Source: Allobosea sp. OK403 (lineage in GTDB: Bacteria; Pseudomonadota; Alphaproteobacteria; Rhizobiales; Beijerinckiaceae). From it: DNA of 64,000 bases. Numbering within the stretch: the first letter of the stretch is position 1; every line of letters begins with the position of its first letter. Below the pieces are notes generated by a model, which worked only from the letters and a program-made list of their open reading frames with translations, made no database searches and was not told the origin of the DNA. Location of the stretch: contig NZ_FOQV01000003.1 of the NCBI RefSeq assembly GCF_900113835.1, positions 434,001 to 498,000 of the forward strand, read 5' to 3'. Shown here piece after piece: positions 1 to 9,024 of this stretch. The position numbers were made by a program, and so were the translations under genes.

Positions 1-2
1 TC

Positions 3-446
3 TTCGAAGCCTTCATGCCCGACGAATTGCGCGGCACGCCGCGCTGGCTCGGCGCGCCGGAGGGCTATCGCTTCACCGATTCGCCCAAGGGCTTCGTCTC
101 GATCATCAACCTCGCCAGCGTCGCCGATCTGGAAAGCCGTGTCGGCTCGCCGCTCGATCCCCTGCGCTTCCGTGGCAATGTCATGGTCGAGGGGCTGGCG
201 CCCTGGGCCGAGTTCGACCTCGTTGGGCAGGAGCTCGCGACGAACTCGGGCGCGCGATTGCGCGTGACCAAGCGGATCGTCCGCTGCGCCGCGACCAATG
301 TCGATCCGCAGACGGGCTTGCGCGACCAGCAGATCCCCAAGGCCCTGATGGACGCCTATGGCCACGCCGATTGCGGCATCTATTGCGAGGTCCTCGAAGG
401 CGGCACGCTGACGGAGGGCGAAGCGCTGGGGGCGATTTTGGCTTGA
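3..446 (+). CDS. MOSC domain protein, C-terminal part (cut by left edge)
   Basis: The reading frame is already open at the left edge, so the 5' part of the gene lies outside the window. The visible 147 residues carry the C-terminal half of a MOSC domain: the conserved stretch RCAATNVDP followed by TGLRDQQIP and then YGHADCGIYCEV. In YcbX/mARC-type MOSC proteins the Cys of this region is the likely molybdenum-cofactor ligand. The family acts in molybdoenzyme-linked reduction or sulfur transfer, usually with an N-terminal beta-barrel that is not visible here. A palindromic repeat (453..542) follows the stop. The MOSC assignment is firm; the substrate is unknown. Confidence 0.85.
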   Translation, partial: FEAFMPDELRGTPRWLGAPEGYRFTDSPKGFVSIINLASVADLESRVGSPLDPLRFRGNVMVEGLAPWAEFDLVGQELATNSGARLRVTKRIVRCAATNVDPQTGLRDQQIPKALMDAYGHADCGIYCEVLEGGTLTEGEALGAILA

Positions 447-452
447 ACCACC

Positions 453-542
453 CCGTCATTGCGAGAAGCAAAGCGACGAAGCAATCCAGGGGCGGCAGAG
501 CTCTACGTCCCCTGGATTGCTTCGCTGTGCTCGCAATGACGG
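453..542. repeat. Palindromic intergenic repeat, family C copy 1
   Basis: The outer arms CCGTCATTGCGAG and CTCGCAATGACGG are perfect reverse complements. Inner arms built on AAGCAATCCAGG and CCTGGATTGCTT pair again, around a variable centre. Two further copies lie at 23219..23309 and 58907..58996. It sits between the MOSC gene and the terminator of the convergent DUF4167 gene. It is a REP-like element with no coding content. Confidence 0.9.
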
Positions 543-593
543 CCTGGATGGCGTTGAAACCTTGATGACGCTCAGGCATCGCCTGACCCAATG

Positions 594-616
594 AAAAAGG
601 GGCCCTCGCGGGCCCC
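594..616 (-). terminator. Rho-independent terminator of the DUF4167 gene
   Basis: Read on the minus strand this is a perfect 7-bp stem (GGGGCCC paired with GGGCCCC) with a 4-base loop followed by five T. It begins about 30 nt beyond the DUF4167 stop codon and is the clearest intrinsic terminator in the window. Confidence 0.88.
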
Positions 617-645
617 TCATTCCTAAGGCGCAGTGAGGGTAAACC

Positions 646-1716
646 TCACTCCGTGATGTTGTCTGCGTCCGATCCGAGCGCATCCATGACCTCGCGCGGC
701 GAGCGGCGACGGCCGCGCGGGCGCTTGGCGGCGGCCTCGACGGCCGGAGCCTCTTCCGCACCCGTAGGCGCCTGCGCGGGCGCTACAGTGACAGGCTCTT
801 CGACAACCGCAGCCGGAACCCTGACCGGCGTGGTCAGGAAGGACGGCAGCGCGCCTGAGACATCGTCAGCCGGCTCGGCTTCCACCTCGCGACGGGGGCG
901 GCGCTCGGGGCGCGGTGCGCGCTCGGGACGATCAGTGCGCTCAGGACGATCCGTGCGCTCGAAGCGACGCTCGCCTTGCACGGGAGCCGCCACCACCTCG
1001 GGCTGCTCGGACGACACGACCGGGATATCGGAGCGCGGCGCATCGGGGCGGGGCGCATAGCCCCCCTGGTTGCTCTGGCCACCCTCGGGACGGTCGAACC
1101 TGCGCTCGCCACGATCATTGCGATCGTTCCGGTCGAAGCGACGATTGCCGTTCCGATCATTGTTCTGGCGATCGTTGCTGGGACGGTCCTGCTGATTGCG
1201 AGGCTGCCGATCGAAGCGCTGGCCGTTGTTCTGCTGGCCATCGCCTGATTCGCCATCCTGACGCGGCGCGCCATTGGCGGAGTAGCCGTTGCCGTTGCCG
1301 TTCATGCCGCCATTGCGGAAATCAGGCTGCTGACCACCTGGCTGGAAGGACTGGCCATCGTCATCCCCCTCCTCTTCGCCTTCCTCGGAATCATCGACGA
1401 AGCCGCGATTGGGCGGGAAGCTGTGGCCGAACTGCTGCGACATCTGCTCCTGCGCGGCGAGCAGGATGCGGTAATAATGCTCCGCATGCTGGAAGTAGTT
1501 CTCGGCCGCCACCGGATCCCCGGAGGATTGCGCGTCGCGCGCCAGCTGCAAGTACTTCTCGGCAACATGCTGCGCAGTGCCGCGAACCTTGACGTCCGGC
1601 CCGTTCGACTCATAGCCGCGCTGCAGCGGATTGGGGGTTTTCCGATTGCCGTTGTTGTTGCTGTTATTATTGTTGTTGTTACGGCCGCGCATACGCCGGT
1701 TCTGACCTGGTCTCAT
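646..1716 (-). CDS. DUF4167 domain protein, Asn/Arg/Asp-rich
   Basis: A 356-residue protein with the N-terminal DUF4167 signature: it opens MRPGQNRRMRGR, then an Asn run, then a helical segment around residues 35-95 (VAEKYLQLARDAQSSGDPV, then AENYFQHAEHYYRIL). From about residue 110 on it is low-complexity, rich in Asn, Asp, Arg, Gly and Gln, and probably disordered, with a basic C-terminal stretch (RPRGRRRSP). The function is unknown; the basic disordered tail suggests RNA or nucleic-acid binding, which is inference. It lies downstream of prmC in the same direction, an order common in Hyphomicrobiales, and ends at an intrinsic terminator. Confidence 0.9.
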   Translation of the reverse strand: MRPGQNRRMRGRNNNNNNSNNNGNRKTPNPLQRGYESNGPDVKVRGTAQHVAEKYLQLARDAQSSGDPVAAENYFQHAEHYYRILLAAQEQMSQQFGHSFPPNRGFVDDSEEGEEEGDDDGQSFQPGGQQPDFRNGGMNGNGNGYSANGAPRQDGESGDGQQNNGQRFDRQPRNQQDRPSNDRQNNDRNGNRRFDRNDRNDRGERRFDRPEGGQSNQGGYAPRPDAPRSDIPVVSSEQPEVVAAPVQGERRFERTDRPERTDRPERAPRPERRPRREVEAEPADDVSGALPSFLTTPVRVPAAVVEEPVTVAPAQAPTGAEEAPAVEAAAKRPRGRRRSPREVMDALGSDADNITE

Positions 1717-2079
1717 TCGCGTCTGTCTCGCGCTCTGTGTTCAAAGCAACCGTTGGGTCGTCATGCGCGCTCCGGTGCACAGCGGGTTGCGACGCTGCAC
1801 CGGGTGGAGTTGACCTGAAGGGGCGATACGCCGTTCCTGGTCTTCACGCGCTCTTTCCAAAAGGGCCTCTCCGCCCCATGAGCCGATTGGCGTCTCGACG
1901 CCTTCGGATGTCTAATCTGGTCTGTCAGTCACGTCGATCGTCGGACGCTTCCGGAAGCTAGGCCTTGCCACTGAGGGGGCTGGCCAAGGCTCGGTTCTGA
2001 CAACACCAGCTTCGGCTGCGACCTACATAGCGGTTTTCCTGTCCGCCTCCAAGCAAATTCGCACGAATGCCTGTGCATA
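1717..2079. other. Intergenic region between prmC and the DUF4167 gene, no gene seen
   Basis: These 363 bp hold no frame with convincing coding character. The only structure I see is an imperfect inverted repeat near 1962..1992 (GGCCTTGCCA facing TGGCCAAGGC). The gap is long enough for DUF4167 to have its own promoter, but no clear -35/-10 pair stands out. Confidence 0.5.
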
Positions 2080-2913
2080 TCATTCAAGCGTGAAGATCAG
2101 AGCCCGCGGATGCCCGCCAAGATCGCGCCGCGAGCCGCGATGGACCAGCCCCACGGCCTCCATGATAGCGACCACATCCGCCTCCTGACCCGCGCCGATC
2201 TCGAGCACGACCGCACCTCCCGGAGCGATCCGCTGGGGCAGGCCGGCGGCGAGCGCCCGGTAGGCGACGAGCCCGTCCGCCCCGCCATCGAGCGCGCGCA
2301 ACGGGTCATACACCCTGACGGCGGCATCCAGCCCGGCGATGTCTCCGGCCGGGATATAGGGCGGGTTCGAGACGATGAGGTCGAAGCGTTCGCTCAAACC
2401 GGCCATCCAGTCGCCCTGGCGGAAGAACGCGCGCGCGCCGACGCCATTGCGCTCGGCATTGCCCGCAGCCGTCTCGCACGCCTCCTGCGAGAGATCGATG
2501 CCGACGCCGCGCGCCGCCTTGCATTCGCTCAGCAAGGCGACCAGCAGGCAGCCCGTACCGGTGCCGAGATCGAGAATCGAGATGGCCTGATCGCGGCGCT
2601 CTGCGAGCACGCCAAGCGCTGCCTCCACGATCGTCTCGCTGTCGGGACGCGGCTCCAACGTTGCCGGCGACAGGCGAAAGGGCAGGCTCCAGAACTCCCG
2701 CTCGCCGAGAATGCGCCAGACCGGCTCGCCCGCCAGCCGCCGCGTCGCAAAACCATCGAGCCTGCCGAGCATGGCGACATCGAGTGGCTGGAGCGGATCG
2801 AGATCCGCGTTCTCGCCCATCGCCACCTCGACCAGGATGCGCGCGTCCAGCGCCGCCGTCTCGACACCGGCCCCGCGCAGGCGCGCGGCGAGATTTCGCC
2901 GCGCGTCGAACAT
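2080..2913 (-). CDS. prmC: Peptide chain release factor N5-glutamine methyltransferase
   Basis: The 277-residue protein methylates the Gln of the GGQ motif of release factors, using S-adenosylmethionine, in the cytoplasm. The SAM-binding motif I (DLGTGTGCLL) and the diagnostic NPPYIP catalytic motif are both visible, with an N-terminal helical domain (FDARRNLAARLRGAGVETAALDARIL) before them. I chose the Met before FDARRN because it gives the usual family length; the frame stays open upstream, but that stretch overlaps the secreted-protein gene and has no coding character. Its substrate gene prfA lies just upstream on the same strand, separated only by the small gene at 2952..3200. Confidence 0.93.
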   Translation of the reverse strand: MFDARRNLAARLRGAGVETAALDARILVEVAMGENADLDPLQPLDVAMLGRLDGFATRRLAGEPVWRILGEREFWSLPFRLSPATLEPRPDSETIVEAALGVLAERRDQAISILDLGTGTGCLLVALLSECKAARGVGIDLSQEACETAAGNAERNGVGARAFFRQGDWMAGLSERFDLIVSNPPYIPAGDIAGLDAAVRVYDPLRALDGGADGLVAYRALAAGLPQRIAPGGAVVLEIGAGQEADVVAIMEAVGLVHRGSRRDLGGHPRALIFTLE

Positions 2914-2951
2914 GTTGGGTACTTTATCGTCTACGCCAGAGGCGTCCCCGT

Positions 2952-3200
2952 TCACATACCTTCCATGCGCTTGCGCATGCAGATCGCCATCTTCTGGCGG
3001 ATGGCGGAGCGGCTCTCGCGCGTGCCGCGCATCTCCATCTGGCAGAGCCGGCGCGCTTGGCTCTGCGTCATGGATTTCCCTAGCGGAGCCGAGGGGCCCG
3101 CCGTGATGCGACGGAACGTGCGCTCCTGCGCCTGCACCGTGCTCGCCACTGTCAGCATCATCATGCCCGCCAGTGCTATGCCCGAAACGAGTTTGATCAT
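2952..3200 (-). CDS. Small secreted Cys/Met-containing protein, function unknown
   Basis: The 82-residue protein starts MIKLVSGIALAGMMML and ends its signal peptide near VQAQ. The mature part of about 58 residues is basic, with two Cys and a Met-rich C-terminus (RLCQMEMRG, then KMAICMRKRMEGM). The Met start at 3200 is supported by a GGGAGG ribosome binding site nine bases upstream. I do not recognise a family. It lies between prfA and prmC on the same strand, with gaps of 72 and 38 nt, so it is probably co-transcribed with them. The two Cys could form a disulfide in the periplasm; this is inference. Confidence 0.7.
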   Translation of the reverse strand: MIKLVSGIALAGMMMLTVASTVQAQERTFRRITAGPSAPLGKSMTQSQARRLCQMEMRGTRESRSAIRQKMAICMRKRMEGM

Positions 3201-3272
3201 GGTCGCCTCCCGCCGATTGTTGATTTGGTACGAGATCAACGCCCAAGGGCTGCGGAGGTTTCATCGCCATGC

Positions 3273-4358
3273 TCAGGCGCCGTTTTCGGTGGCGAGCAAC
3301 CTCGCCTGCTGCTCGGCCGTCAGCGCATCGATGATCTCGTCGAGCACGAGCCCCTGCATCATCTCGTCGAGCTTGTAGAGCGTCAGGTTGATGCGGTGAT
3401 CGGTGACGCGCCCTTGCGGAAAATTATAGGTGCGGATGCGCTCGGAGCGGTCGCCGGAACCGATCTGGGAGCGCCGGTCGGCGGCACGGTCGGCATCGGC
3501 ACGGCTGCGCTCGATGTCGTAGAGCTTTGCCCGCAGCAAATCATAGGCGCGGGCCTTGTTCTTGTGCTGGGAGCGCTCGTCCTGGACCACGACCGCGATG
3601 CCGCTGGGAAGATGGGTCAGGCGGACAGCCGATTCCGTCTTGTTGACGTGTTGGCCGCCGGCGCCGCCGGCCCGCATCGTATCGATGCGGATTTCGTCGT
3701 CCTTCAGGACGATGTCGACATCGCCGGCGAGCGGCAGCATCGCCACCGTCGCCGCCGAGGTGTGGATGCGCCCGCTCGTCTCGGTGTCGGGCACGCGCTG
3801 GACGCGGTGCACGCCGGATTCGTATTTCAGCTTCGCATAGACGCCCTTGCCGGCGATCTCGGCGATGACCTCCTTGAAGCCCCCGACCGTGCCCTCGCTT
3901 TCGGACATGATGTCGACGCTCCAGCCCTTCTGGGCGGCATAGCGCTGATACATGCGCAGGAGATCGCCGGCGAAGAGCGAGGCCTCGTCGCCGCCCGTGC
4001 CGGCCCGGATCTCGAGGATGACACCGCGCTCGTCGGCGGCATCCTTGGGTAAAAGCGCGATCAGGATCTCGCGGGCGCGGGTCTCGATCTCGCTGCGCGC
4101 GGCGTCGCGCTCCTCATAGGCCAGGTCGCGGAACTCGGCGTCAGTGGTGGGATCCTCGATCAGCGCCTGCGCCTCGTCCAGCGTCGTGAGCGCCTGTCGC
4201 CAGGCGGCAATGGCGGCCACCACCGGATCGAGCTCGGAGAGCTCCTTGGCGAGCTCGACGGTCCGCACCGCATCGGTCGCGCTGTTGATCTCGGCCATGG
4301 CGGCGGCATGGCGCGCCATGATGGCATCGAGACGATCTTGCGGAAGCTGAAGGGACAT
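3273..4358 (-). CDS. prfA: Peptide chain release factor 1
   Basis: The 361-residue protein terminates translation at UAA and UAG. The GGQ catalytic motif ([16 protein letters not shown]) and the codon-recognition region ([14 protein letters not shown], corresponding to the PxT tripeptide of RF1) are both present. The length equals the normal RF1 length when the Met before [12 protein letters not shown] is used. It belongs to the leftward series ptsP, prfA, small gene, prmC, DUF4167, with only 52 nt separating it from the ptsP stop. PrmC downstream is its modifying enzyme. Confidence 0.96.
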   Translation of the reverse strand: MSLQLPQDRLDAIMARHAAAMAEINSATDAVRTVELAKELSELDPVVAAIAAWRQALTTLDEAQALIEDPTTDAEFRDLAYEERDAARSEIETRAREILIALLPKDAADERGVILEIRAGTGGDEASLFAGDLLRMYQRYAAQKGWSVDIMSESEGTVGGFKEVIAEIAGKGVYAKLKYESGVHRVQRVPDTETSGRIHTSAATVAMLPLAGDVDIVLKDDEIRIDTMRAGGAGGQHVNKTESAVRLTHLPSGIAVVVQDERSQHKNKARAYDLLRAKLYDIERSRADADRAADRRSQIGSGDRSERIRTYNFPQGRVTDHRINLTLYKLDEMMQGLVLDEIIDALTAEQQARLLATENGA

Positions 4359-4410
4359 AAGGGAACTCGGACAGGTGACATCGTGAGGGTTCGGGCGACG
4401 AGAACACTCG

Positions 4411-6678
4411 CTAGACCGGAACCTTGAATTCGGCGGCGAGCGCCGCCAGTTGCGGCCGCAGGCTGGCGACACCATCCGGCGAGGCCAGCATCCAGTCGAG
4501 CCGCTCGTGCAGCTTCTCCACGTCGAGCGCGCGCAGCATTGCCTTGACCGGGCCGATCGAGGCCGCCGACATCGAGAAGGCGCGATAGCCGAGGCCGATC
4601 AGCGCCATCGTCTCCAAGGGCTTGCCGCCCATCTCGCCGCAGACCGTAACCGGACATTTCGCCTCGGAGGCGGCCTCGACGATGCTGCGCAGCGCCCGCA
4701 AGGCACTCACGCTCAGCGGATCGAAACGATCGGCGACGCGCTTGTTCTCGCGGTCGGCCGCGAACAGGAACTGCATCAGGTCATTGGTGCCGATCGAGAG
4801 GAAATCGGCCTCGCGCGCAATCTCCGCCAGCTCGAAGAGCAGCGAGGGCACCTCGACCATGACACCGAGCTGGAGGCTGAGCGGCGGCGCATGGCCTTGC
4901 TTGGCCAGCATCGCCTGCTCGCGCCGGACAATCATGCGGGCGCGCTGGAACTCGTCGACGGTCGCGATCATCGGCAGCATGATCTTCATGTCGCGGCCGG
5001 CGCCGGCGCGCAGCAGCGCCCGCAGCTGCGCGCGCAGGAGCCGCGGCTTGTCCAGACCGATCCGGATGGCGCGCCAGCCCAGGGCCGGGTTCTCCTCCTC
5101 GACGCGCTCCATATAGGGCAGCACCTTGTCGCCGCCGATATCGAGCGTGCGGAAGGTCACGGGCCGGCCTTGCGCCTGGTCCAGAACGGCGTTGTAGAGG
5201 GCCTGCTGCTCGCTGGTCGTCGGCATGTGCTCGGCGACCATGAATTGCAGCTCGGTGCGGAACAGACCGATACCCGACGCCGCCGTCGCCTCGATATTGG
5301 GCATGTCGACGAGAAGCCCGGCATTGATCTGGAGCAGGATCGGGACGCCGTCCTTGGTGACGGCGGGCATGGTCTTGAGCTTGCGGTACTGCTCCTGCTT
5401 GCGGGCACGCAAGCGCGCCTTGTCCTTATAGGCGTTCTCGACGTCGGGCTGCGGCCGGATCTGGACCTCGCCGGCCTGACCGTCGACGATGACGGCATCG
5501 CCCGGCTGGACGAGTGCGGTCGCGTTGACGATCTCGCCGACGGCCGGGATGCCGAGCGCACGCGCCACGATGGCGATATGGCTGGTCGGGCCGCCCTCCT
5601 CCAGCACCAGGCCGCGCAGATTGGCGCGGTCATAGTCGAGCAGCGCCGCAGGGCCCATCGAGCGCGCGATCAGGATGGCGTTCTCGGGCAGCTCCTCGCG
5701 AGCGACGCCGTTGGCCTTGCCCATCAGCGTGCGCAGCAGGCGGTTGGCGAGATCGTCGAGATCGTGCAGGCGCTCGCGCAGATAAGGGTCGGTCTGGCGC
5801 AGCATCTTGGCGCGCGTGTCGGACTGGACGCGCTCGACGGCAGCCTCCGCCGTCAGGCCGGTCATCACGACCTCGCGCATGCGCCTGAGCCAGCCCTGGT
5901 CATGGGCGAACATGCGGAAGGTCTCGAGCACCTCCCTGTGCTCGCCGGTATGGGCGACGTCGCCACGTTCGAGCAACTCATCGATCGAGGTCCGCATCTC
6001 GGCGATCGCGGCTTCGAGCCGCTTGACCTCGCTCGCCGGATTCTCGGCGATCAGGTTGGTGATGGCGACGCGCGGCTCGTGCAGCACGGCGTGGCCAAGA
6101 CCGACGCCATCGGCAAGCGAGACGCCGATGCCATGGATCGGGCGGTCAAGGCCGATCGAGGCGCCGGGCGGCGCGAGCGATTTCAAGCCGCCCGCCGCGA
6201 TCATCTCCGCCATGATCATGGCGGTGGTCTGCAGCGATTCAATCTCCTCCTCGCTGTAGAGCCGCGTCGCGCGGTTCTGGATGACGAGGACGCCCATGAC
6301 CGCGCCGCCGCGCAGGATCGGCACGCCGAGGAAGGAGCGGTAGATCTCTTCGCCCGTCTCGGGGCGGTAGGAGAAGGCTGGGTGGTTTTGCGCGTCCGAC
6401 AGCGCCAGCGGCTCGGCCTCGCGCGCGATCAGACCGACGAGGCCCTCACCGGCGCGCATCAAGGTGAGATGGACCGCCTCGCGGTTGAGGCCCTCGGTGG
6501 CGTAAAGTTCGAGCGAGCCGTCCTCGCGCAGGACGTAGACCGAGCAGACCTCGGCGACGAGATTGCCTGCGATCAGGACGACGAGCCGATCCAGCCGCTC
6601 CTGCGGGCTGATCGACGCTGCCATCACCTCGCGGAGGCGGCGCAGCAGAACGCCTGGTCCTCCGAGAGCGCCTCGCAT
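4411..6678 (-). CDS. ptsP: Phosphoenolpyruvate-protein phosphotransferase, nitrogen PTS (EI-Ntr)
   Basis: EI-Ntr takes phosphate from phosphoenolpyruvate and passes it to NPr and EIIA-Ntr, a regulatory cascade in nitrogen, carbon and potassium control. Domains in order: GAF sensor (about 15-150), PEP-utilising N-terminal helical domain (about 180-300), mobile domain with the phosphorylated His in [20 protein letters not shown] (near residue 375), and a C-terminal TIM barrel with the GEMGGKPLE motif. In Sinorhizobium the GAF domain has been reported to respond to glutamine. I chose the ATG at 6678 because GGAGG lies nine bases upstream and it gives the family length (755 residues); an ATG at 6711 and a GTG at 6741 are also in frame. 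lysC, which often precedes ptsP in this order, is absent. Confidence 0.95.
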   Translation of the reverse strand: MRGALGGPGVLLRRLREVMAASISPQERLDRLVVLIAGNLVAEVCSVYVLREDGSLELYATEGLNREAVHLTLMRAGEGLVGLIAREAEPLALSDAQNHPAFSYRPETGEEIYRSFLGVPILRGGAVMGVLVIQNRATRLYSEEEIESLQTTAMIMAEMIAAGGLKSLAPPGASIGLDRPIHGIGVSLADGVGLGHAVLHEPRVAITNLIAENPASEVKRLEAAIAEMRTSIDELLERGDVAHTGEHREVLETFRMFAHDQGWLRRMREVVMTGLTAEAAVERVQSDTRAKMLRQTDPYLRERLHDLDDLANRLLRTLMGKANGVAREELPENAILIARSMGPAALLDYDRANLRGLVLEEGGPTSHIAIVARALGIPAVGEIVNATALVQPGDAVIVDGQAGEVQIRPQPDVENAYKDKARLRARKQEQYRKLKTMPAVTKDGVPILLQINAGLLVDMPNIEATAASGIGLFRTELQFMVAEHMPTTSEQQALYNAVLDQAQGRPVTFRTLDIGGDKVLPYMERVEEENPALGWRAIRIGLDKPRLLRAQLRALLRAGAGRDMKIMLPMIATVDEFQRARMIVRREQAMLAKQGHAPPLSLQLGVMVEVPSLLFELAEIAREADFLSIGTNDLMQFLFAADRENKRVADRFDPLSVSALRALRSIVEAASEAKCPVTVCGEMGGKPLETMALIGLGYRAFSMSAASIGPVKAMLRALDVEKLHERLDWMLASPDGVASLRPQLAALAAEFKVPV

Positions 6679-6865
6679 CAATCCCAGCCCTCCGCCCGCC
6701 TCCTCAGCCATTGCGGCCGATGTCCATCGCAGACCTGACACCTGTCGTGGCCGAGTCGCAAGCGAACCTCGGTTCCCGCCGCTTCTAGCGAGGCAAGGGC
6801 CTGTTCGGCAAGGGCCGTGCGCCGGGGCAACGCCTTATCTTCGGCAAATCGTCAGTTCCGCGGCA

Positions 6866-6979
6866 AGAGCAGGATGCGAAAAAGTGGGAACCGGTTTTTT
6901 GCATTAATCCTGCTCTCACTTTTAGATGAGAGACGGATTCAGATTTCAGATGGGATCCCATCTGAAATCATCCGGCTCT
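6866..6979 (+). repeat. Family A repeat copy 1, with terminal 28-bp perfect palindrome
   Basis: The unit has two parts. The first is an imperfect palindrome built on AGCAGGATGCGAAAAA, the core AAGTGGGAACCGGT, and TTTTTTGCATTAATCCTGCT. The second is a perfect 28-bp palindrome at 6942..6969 with half-site GATTTCAGATGGGA, followed by CCGGCTCT. It lies in tandem with copy 2. Confidence 0.9.
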
Positions 6980-6980
6980 C

Positions 6981-7102
6981 GCAGGATGCGAAAAAGTGGG
7001 AACCGGTTTTTCGCATTAATCCTGCTCTCACTCTTGGAAGAGAGACGGATTCAGATTTCAGACAGGATCACTCTGTGATCCTGTCTGAAATCATCCGGCT
7101 CT
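6981..7102 (+). repeat. Family A repeat copy 2, with an 18-bp-arm hairpin
   Basis: The first half is nearly identical to copy 1. The terminal hairpin differs: arms GATTTCAGACAGGATCAC (7054..7071) and its exact complement (7075..7092) with a TCT loop. The unit ends in GGCTCTAG and runs into the stop codon of otsA (7101..7103), so the repeat supplies the end of that gene. Confidence 0.9.
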
Positions 7103-8714
7103 AGGCCGGTCCAAGCGCGGCGCCGTTGCGCGCCGGCGTGGCGGCGACAGCGGGTTTCACCGAAGCCCCGCCTTTCCGCTTCGGCACCGGCGGAGCCGCT
7201 TCCAGAGCCGTTTCGCCCTGGCCTCGGCTCTCCGTATCGGGCCGAGGCTCCGGCGTCACGACCCGTAGTCTGGGCGCCGCTTTTTTCGACGCGCTGCGCT
7301 TCGGTCCGAATGTCTCAGCGCCGTCCTGAGTTGGCGCTTCGATGCCCGCGAGCGCATCGAGATAGCACTGCGTCCACCAGCCGATATCGGTCGCGTCGAT
7401 GATCTCGTAGAGACGCTCGAACCGGCGAATGCGCTCGGATTTGGGCATGGCGAGCGCGGTGCGGATCGCCTCGGCGACTTCATGGGTGTCGTAGGGGTTG
7501 ACGATCAGCGCCTCGCCCATCTGCTGCGCTGCGCCGGCGAAGCGCGACAGCACGAGCACACCGGGATCGGCGGGATCCTGCGCTGCGATATATTCCTTGG
7601 CGACGAGATTCATGCCGTCGCGCATCGGCGTCACCAGCCCGACCTGGGCACGCCGGTAGAACCCCGCCAGCGCATTGCGCGAATAGGCCTTCTTGACCAC
7701 GCGGATCGGCGTCCAGTCGAACTCGCCGAGTGCGGCGTTGAGGCGGCCCGCAGTTTCGTCCGACTGACGGTCGAGCTCGGCATATTCGGGCACGTCGGTC
7801 CGCGAGGGCGGCGCGATCTGCAGCATGCCGACCCGGCCACGATGCTCGGGATGGCTGCGCAGGAATTGTCCGAACGCCTCCAGGCGCTGGACGATGCCCT
7901 TGGAATAGTCGAGCCGGTCGACGCCGATGACGAGCTTGCGGGCGCCCAGCGATTCCCTGGTGGCCTTGATCGGACGCGTCGCGGCCCGCTCGGAGGCCGC
8001 AGCGAGCTTGCGGAAGGCCTCGACATCGATGCCGATCGGGAAGGCCTGCACAGTGGTTTCGCGGCGGCCCATCCTGACCTTGCCGCCCTCCACCCTCGCG
8101 CCGCAGAGCGAAACGAGGCCGCTGATCAGATTGCGGACATCGACCTGCGTCTGCACGCCGACGAGATCATAGGCGCCCATCGTGCTGATCAGCGTGGCGC
8201 TGAAGGGCAGAGCGCCGAAAACCTCAGCCGGGGGCCAGGGAATGTGGTGGAAATAGCCGATCCGGTTGGTCACGCCGCGCCGGCGCAGCTCGGCGGCCAG
8301 CGGGATCAGGTGATAATCGTGGATCCAGATCAGATCGTCGGGCTTCAGCAGCGGAATGAGCGCCTTGGCGAAGCGGCGGTTGACCGCGAGATAGCCGGCA
8401 TAATCCGTGCGCGAGAATTCCGTCAGGCCGAGCCGGTAATGCATATTGGGCCAGAGCGCCCGGTTGGAGAAACCGAGATAATAGGTCTGGCGCTCGCTCT
8501 CGCTGAGATCCGTGACCGCATAGGTCACCTTGCCGCGCTGGACCGTGCGGACAGCCTGGCCACTGGGGGCGTCGCTGACATCGCCGCTCCAGCCGAACCA
8601 GAGCCCGCCGCGTTTCTCCAGCGCCTCGCGCAGCGCCACCGCCAATCCCCCTGCCGCCGCTTTCTCGTGACGATCGGGAATGGTGACGCGATTCGAGACG
8701 ATGACGAGACGCAT
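7101..8714 (-). CDS. otsA: Alpha,alpha-trehalose-phosphate synthase (GT20)
   Basis: It makes trehalose-6-phosphate from UDP-glucose and glucose-6-phosphate in the cytoplasm. GT20 hallmarks are present: the N-terminal [10 protein letters not shown] strand, the [15 protein letters not shown] motif, and [13 protein letters not shown]. The chosen Met has AAGGAGAG ten bases upstream. The catalytic part ends near residue 475; the last 60 or so residues are a basic, Pro/Ala-rich tail of low complexity that the usual family length does not need. It diverges from otsB across a 310-bp region with stress-promoter-like motifs. Its stop codon lies in the family A repeat. Confidence 0.95.
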   Translation of the reverse strand: MRLVIVSNRVTIPDRHEKAAAGGLAVALREALEKRGGLWFGWSGDVSDAPSGQAVRTVQRGKVTYAVTDLSESERQTYYLGFSNRALWPNMHYRLGLTEFSRTDYAGYLAVNRRFAKALIPLLKPDDLIWIHDYHLIPLAAELRRRGVTNRIGYFHHIPWPPAEVFGALPFSATLISTMGAYDLVGVQTQVDVRNLISGLVSLCGARVEGGKVRMGRRETTVQAFPIGIDVEAFRKLAAASERAATRPIKATRESLGARKLVIGVDRLDYSKGIVQRLEAFGQFLRSHPEHRGRVGMLQIAPPSRTDVPEYAELDRQSDETAGRLNAALGEFDWTPIRVVKKAYSRNALAGFYRRAQVGLVTPMRDGMNLVAKEYIAAQDPADPGVLVLSRFAGAAQQMGEALIVNPYDTHEVAEAIRTALAMPKSERIRRFERLYEIIDATDIGWWTQCYLDALAGIEAPTQDGAETFGPKRSASKKAAPRLRVVTPEPRPDTESRGQGETALEAAPPVPKRKGGASVKPAVAATPARNGAALGPA

Positions 8715-8773
8715 GGCGCGACAGCTCTCCTTTTGAATTGCGACTGGTCGCCAGAATTTCGACACCAGTGGCA

Positions 8774-8798
8774 GGAACAGAACGCGGCTGAGCACGTA
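8774..8798 (+). promoter_or_regulatory. Candidate EcfG-type promoter, plus strand, distal
   Basis: GGAAC (8774..8778), a 16-base spacer and CGTA (8795..8798) match the alphaproteobacterial general-stress sigma factor consensus GGAAC-N16/17-CGTT with one mismatch. It would read toward otsB, whose start is about 225 nt downstream. It overlaps the minus-strand candidate. Confidence 0.3.
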
Positions 8799-8806
8799 AT
8801 GTTTCC
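8781..8806 (-). promoter_or_regulatory. Candidate EcfG-type promoter of otsA
   Basis: On the minus strand, GGAAA, a 17-base spacer and CGTT match the EcfG consensus with one mismatch in the -35 element and a perfect -10 core. The -10 lies 67 nt upstream of the otsA start. otsA homologues in other Hyphomicrobiales are reported members of the EcfG/RpoE2 stress regulon. Confidence 0.45.
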
Positions 8807-8945
8807 GAGGCCTCCGTATTCGCCGATGGCGAAGCGGTGGCAACGCCACGTCGAGATCGTGACGACAACGGGAAGCTGGACAATAAATGTGGCGAGTTCA
8901 CGAACAGAGACACGATCCGGGAGGCACGTCGGCGCTTCGGCACAA

Positions 8946-8970
8946 GGAACGCTCAAGCTGAAGGGCCGTG
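8946..8970 (+). promoter_or_regulatory. Candidate EcfG-type promoter of otsB, proximal
   Basis: GGAAC (8946..8950), a 16-base spacer and CGTG followed by TTTT match the EcfG consensus with one mismatch. The element lies 55 nt upstream of the otsB start, a plausible distance for a leader of about 45 nt. Confidence 0.4.
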
Positions 8971-9024
8971 TTTTCGCCCGACTCATGGCTCAGATAGATC
9001 GAGATTTGGCTCAGATAGACAAAG

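Noticed and set aside
2914..3270. Long N-terminal extension of prmC
   Set aside because: The frame is open through the small secreted-protein gene, but the extension would add 119 residues of His/Gly/Asp-rich sequence with no family match; the Met at 2913 gives the normal PrmC start.
4450..6738. A 762-codon open frame antisense to ptsP
   Set aside because: In high-GC genes with strong third-position bias the opposite strand is often open. The antisense translation has low-complexity His/Arg/Ala/Gly composition and no domain, while ptsP is fully convincing.
6866..7102. Insertion sequence
   Set aside because: The repeat units are about 120 bp without any transposase frame, so they are small palindromic or MITE-like elements at most.
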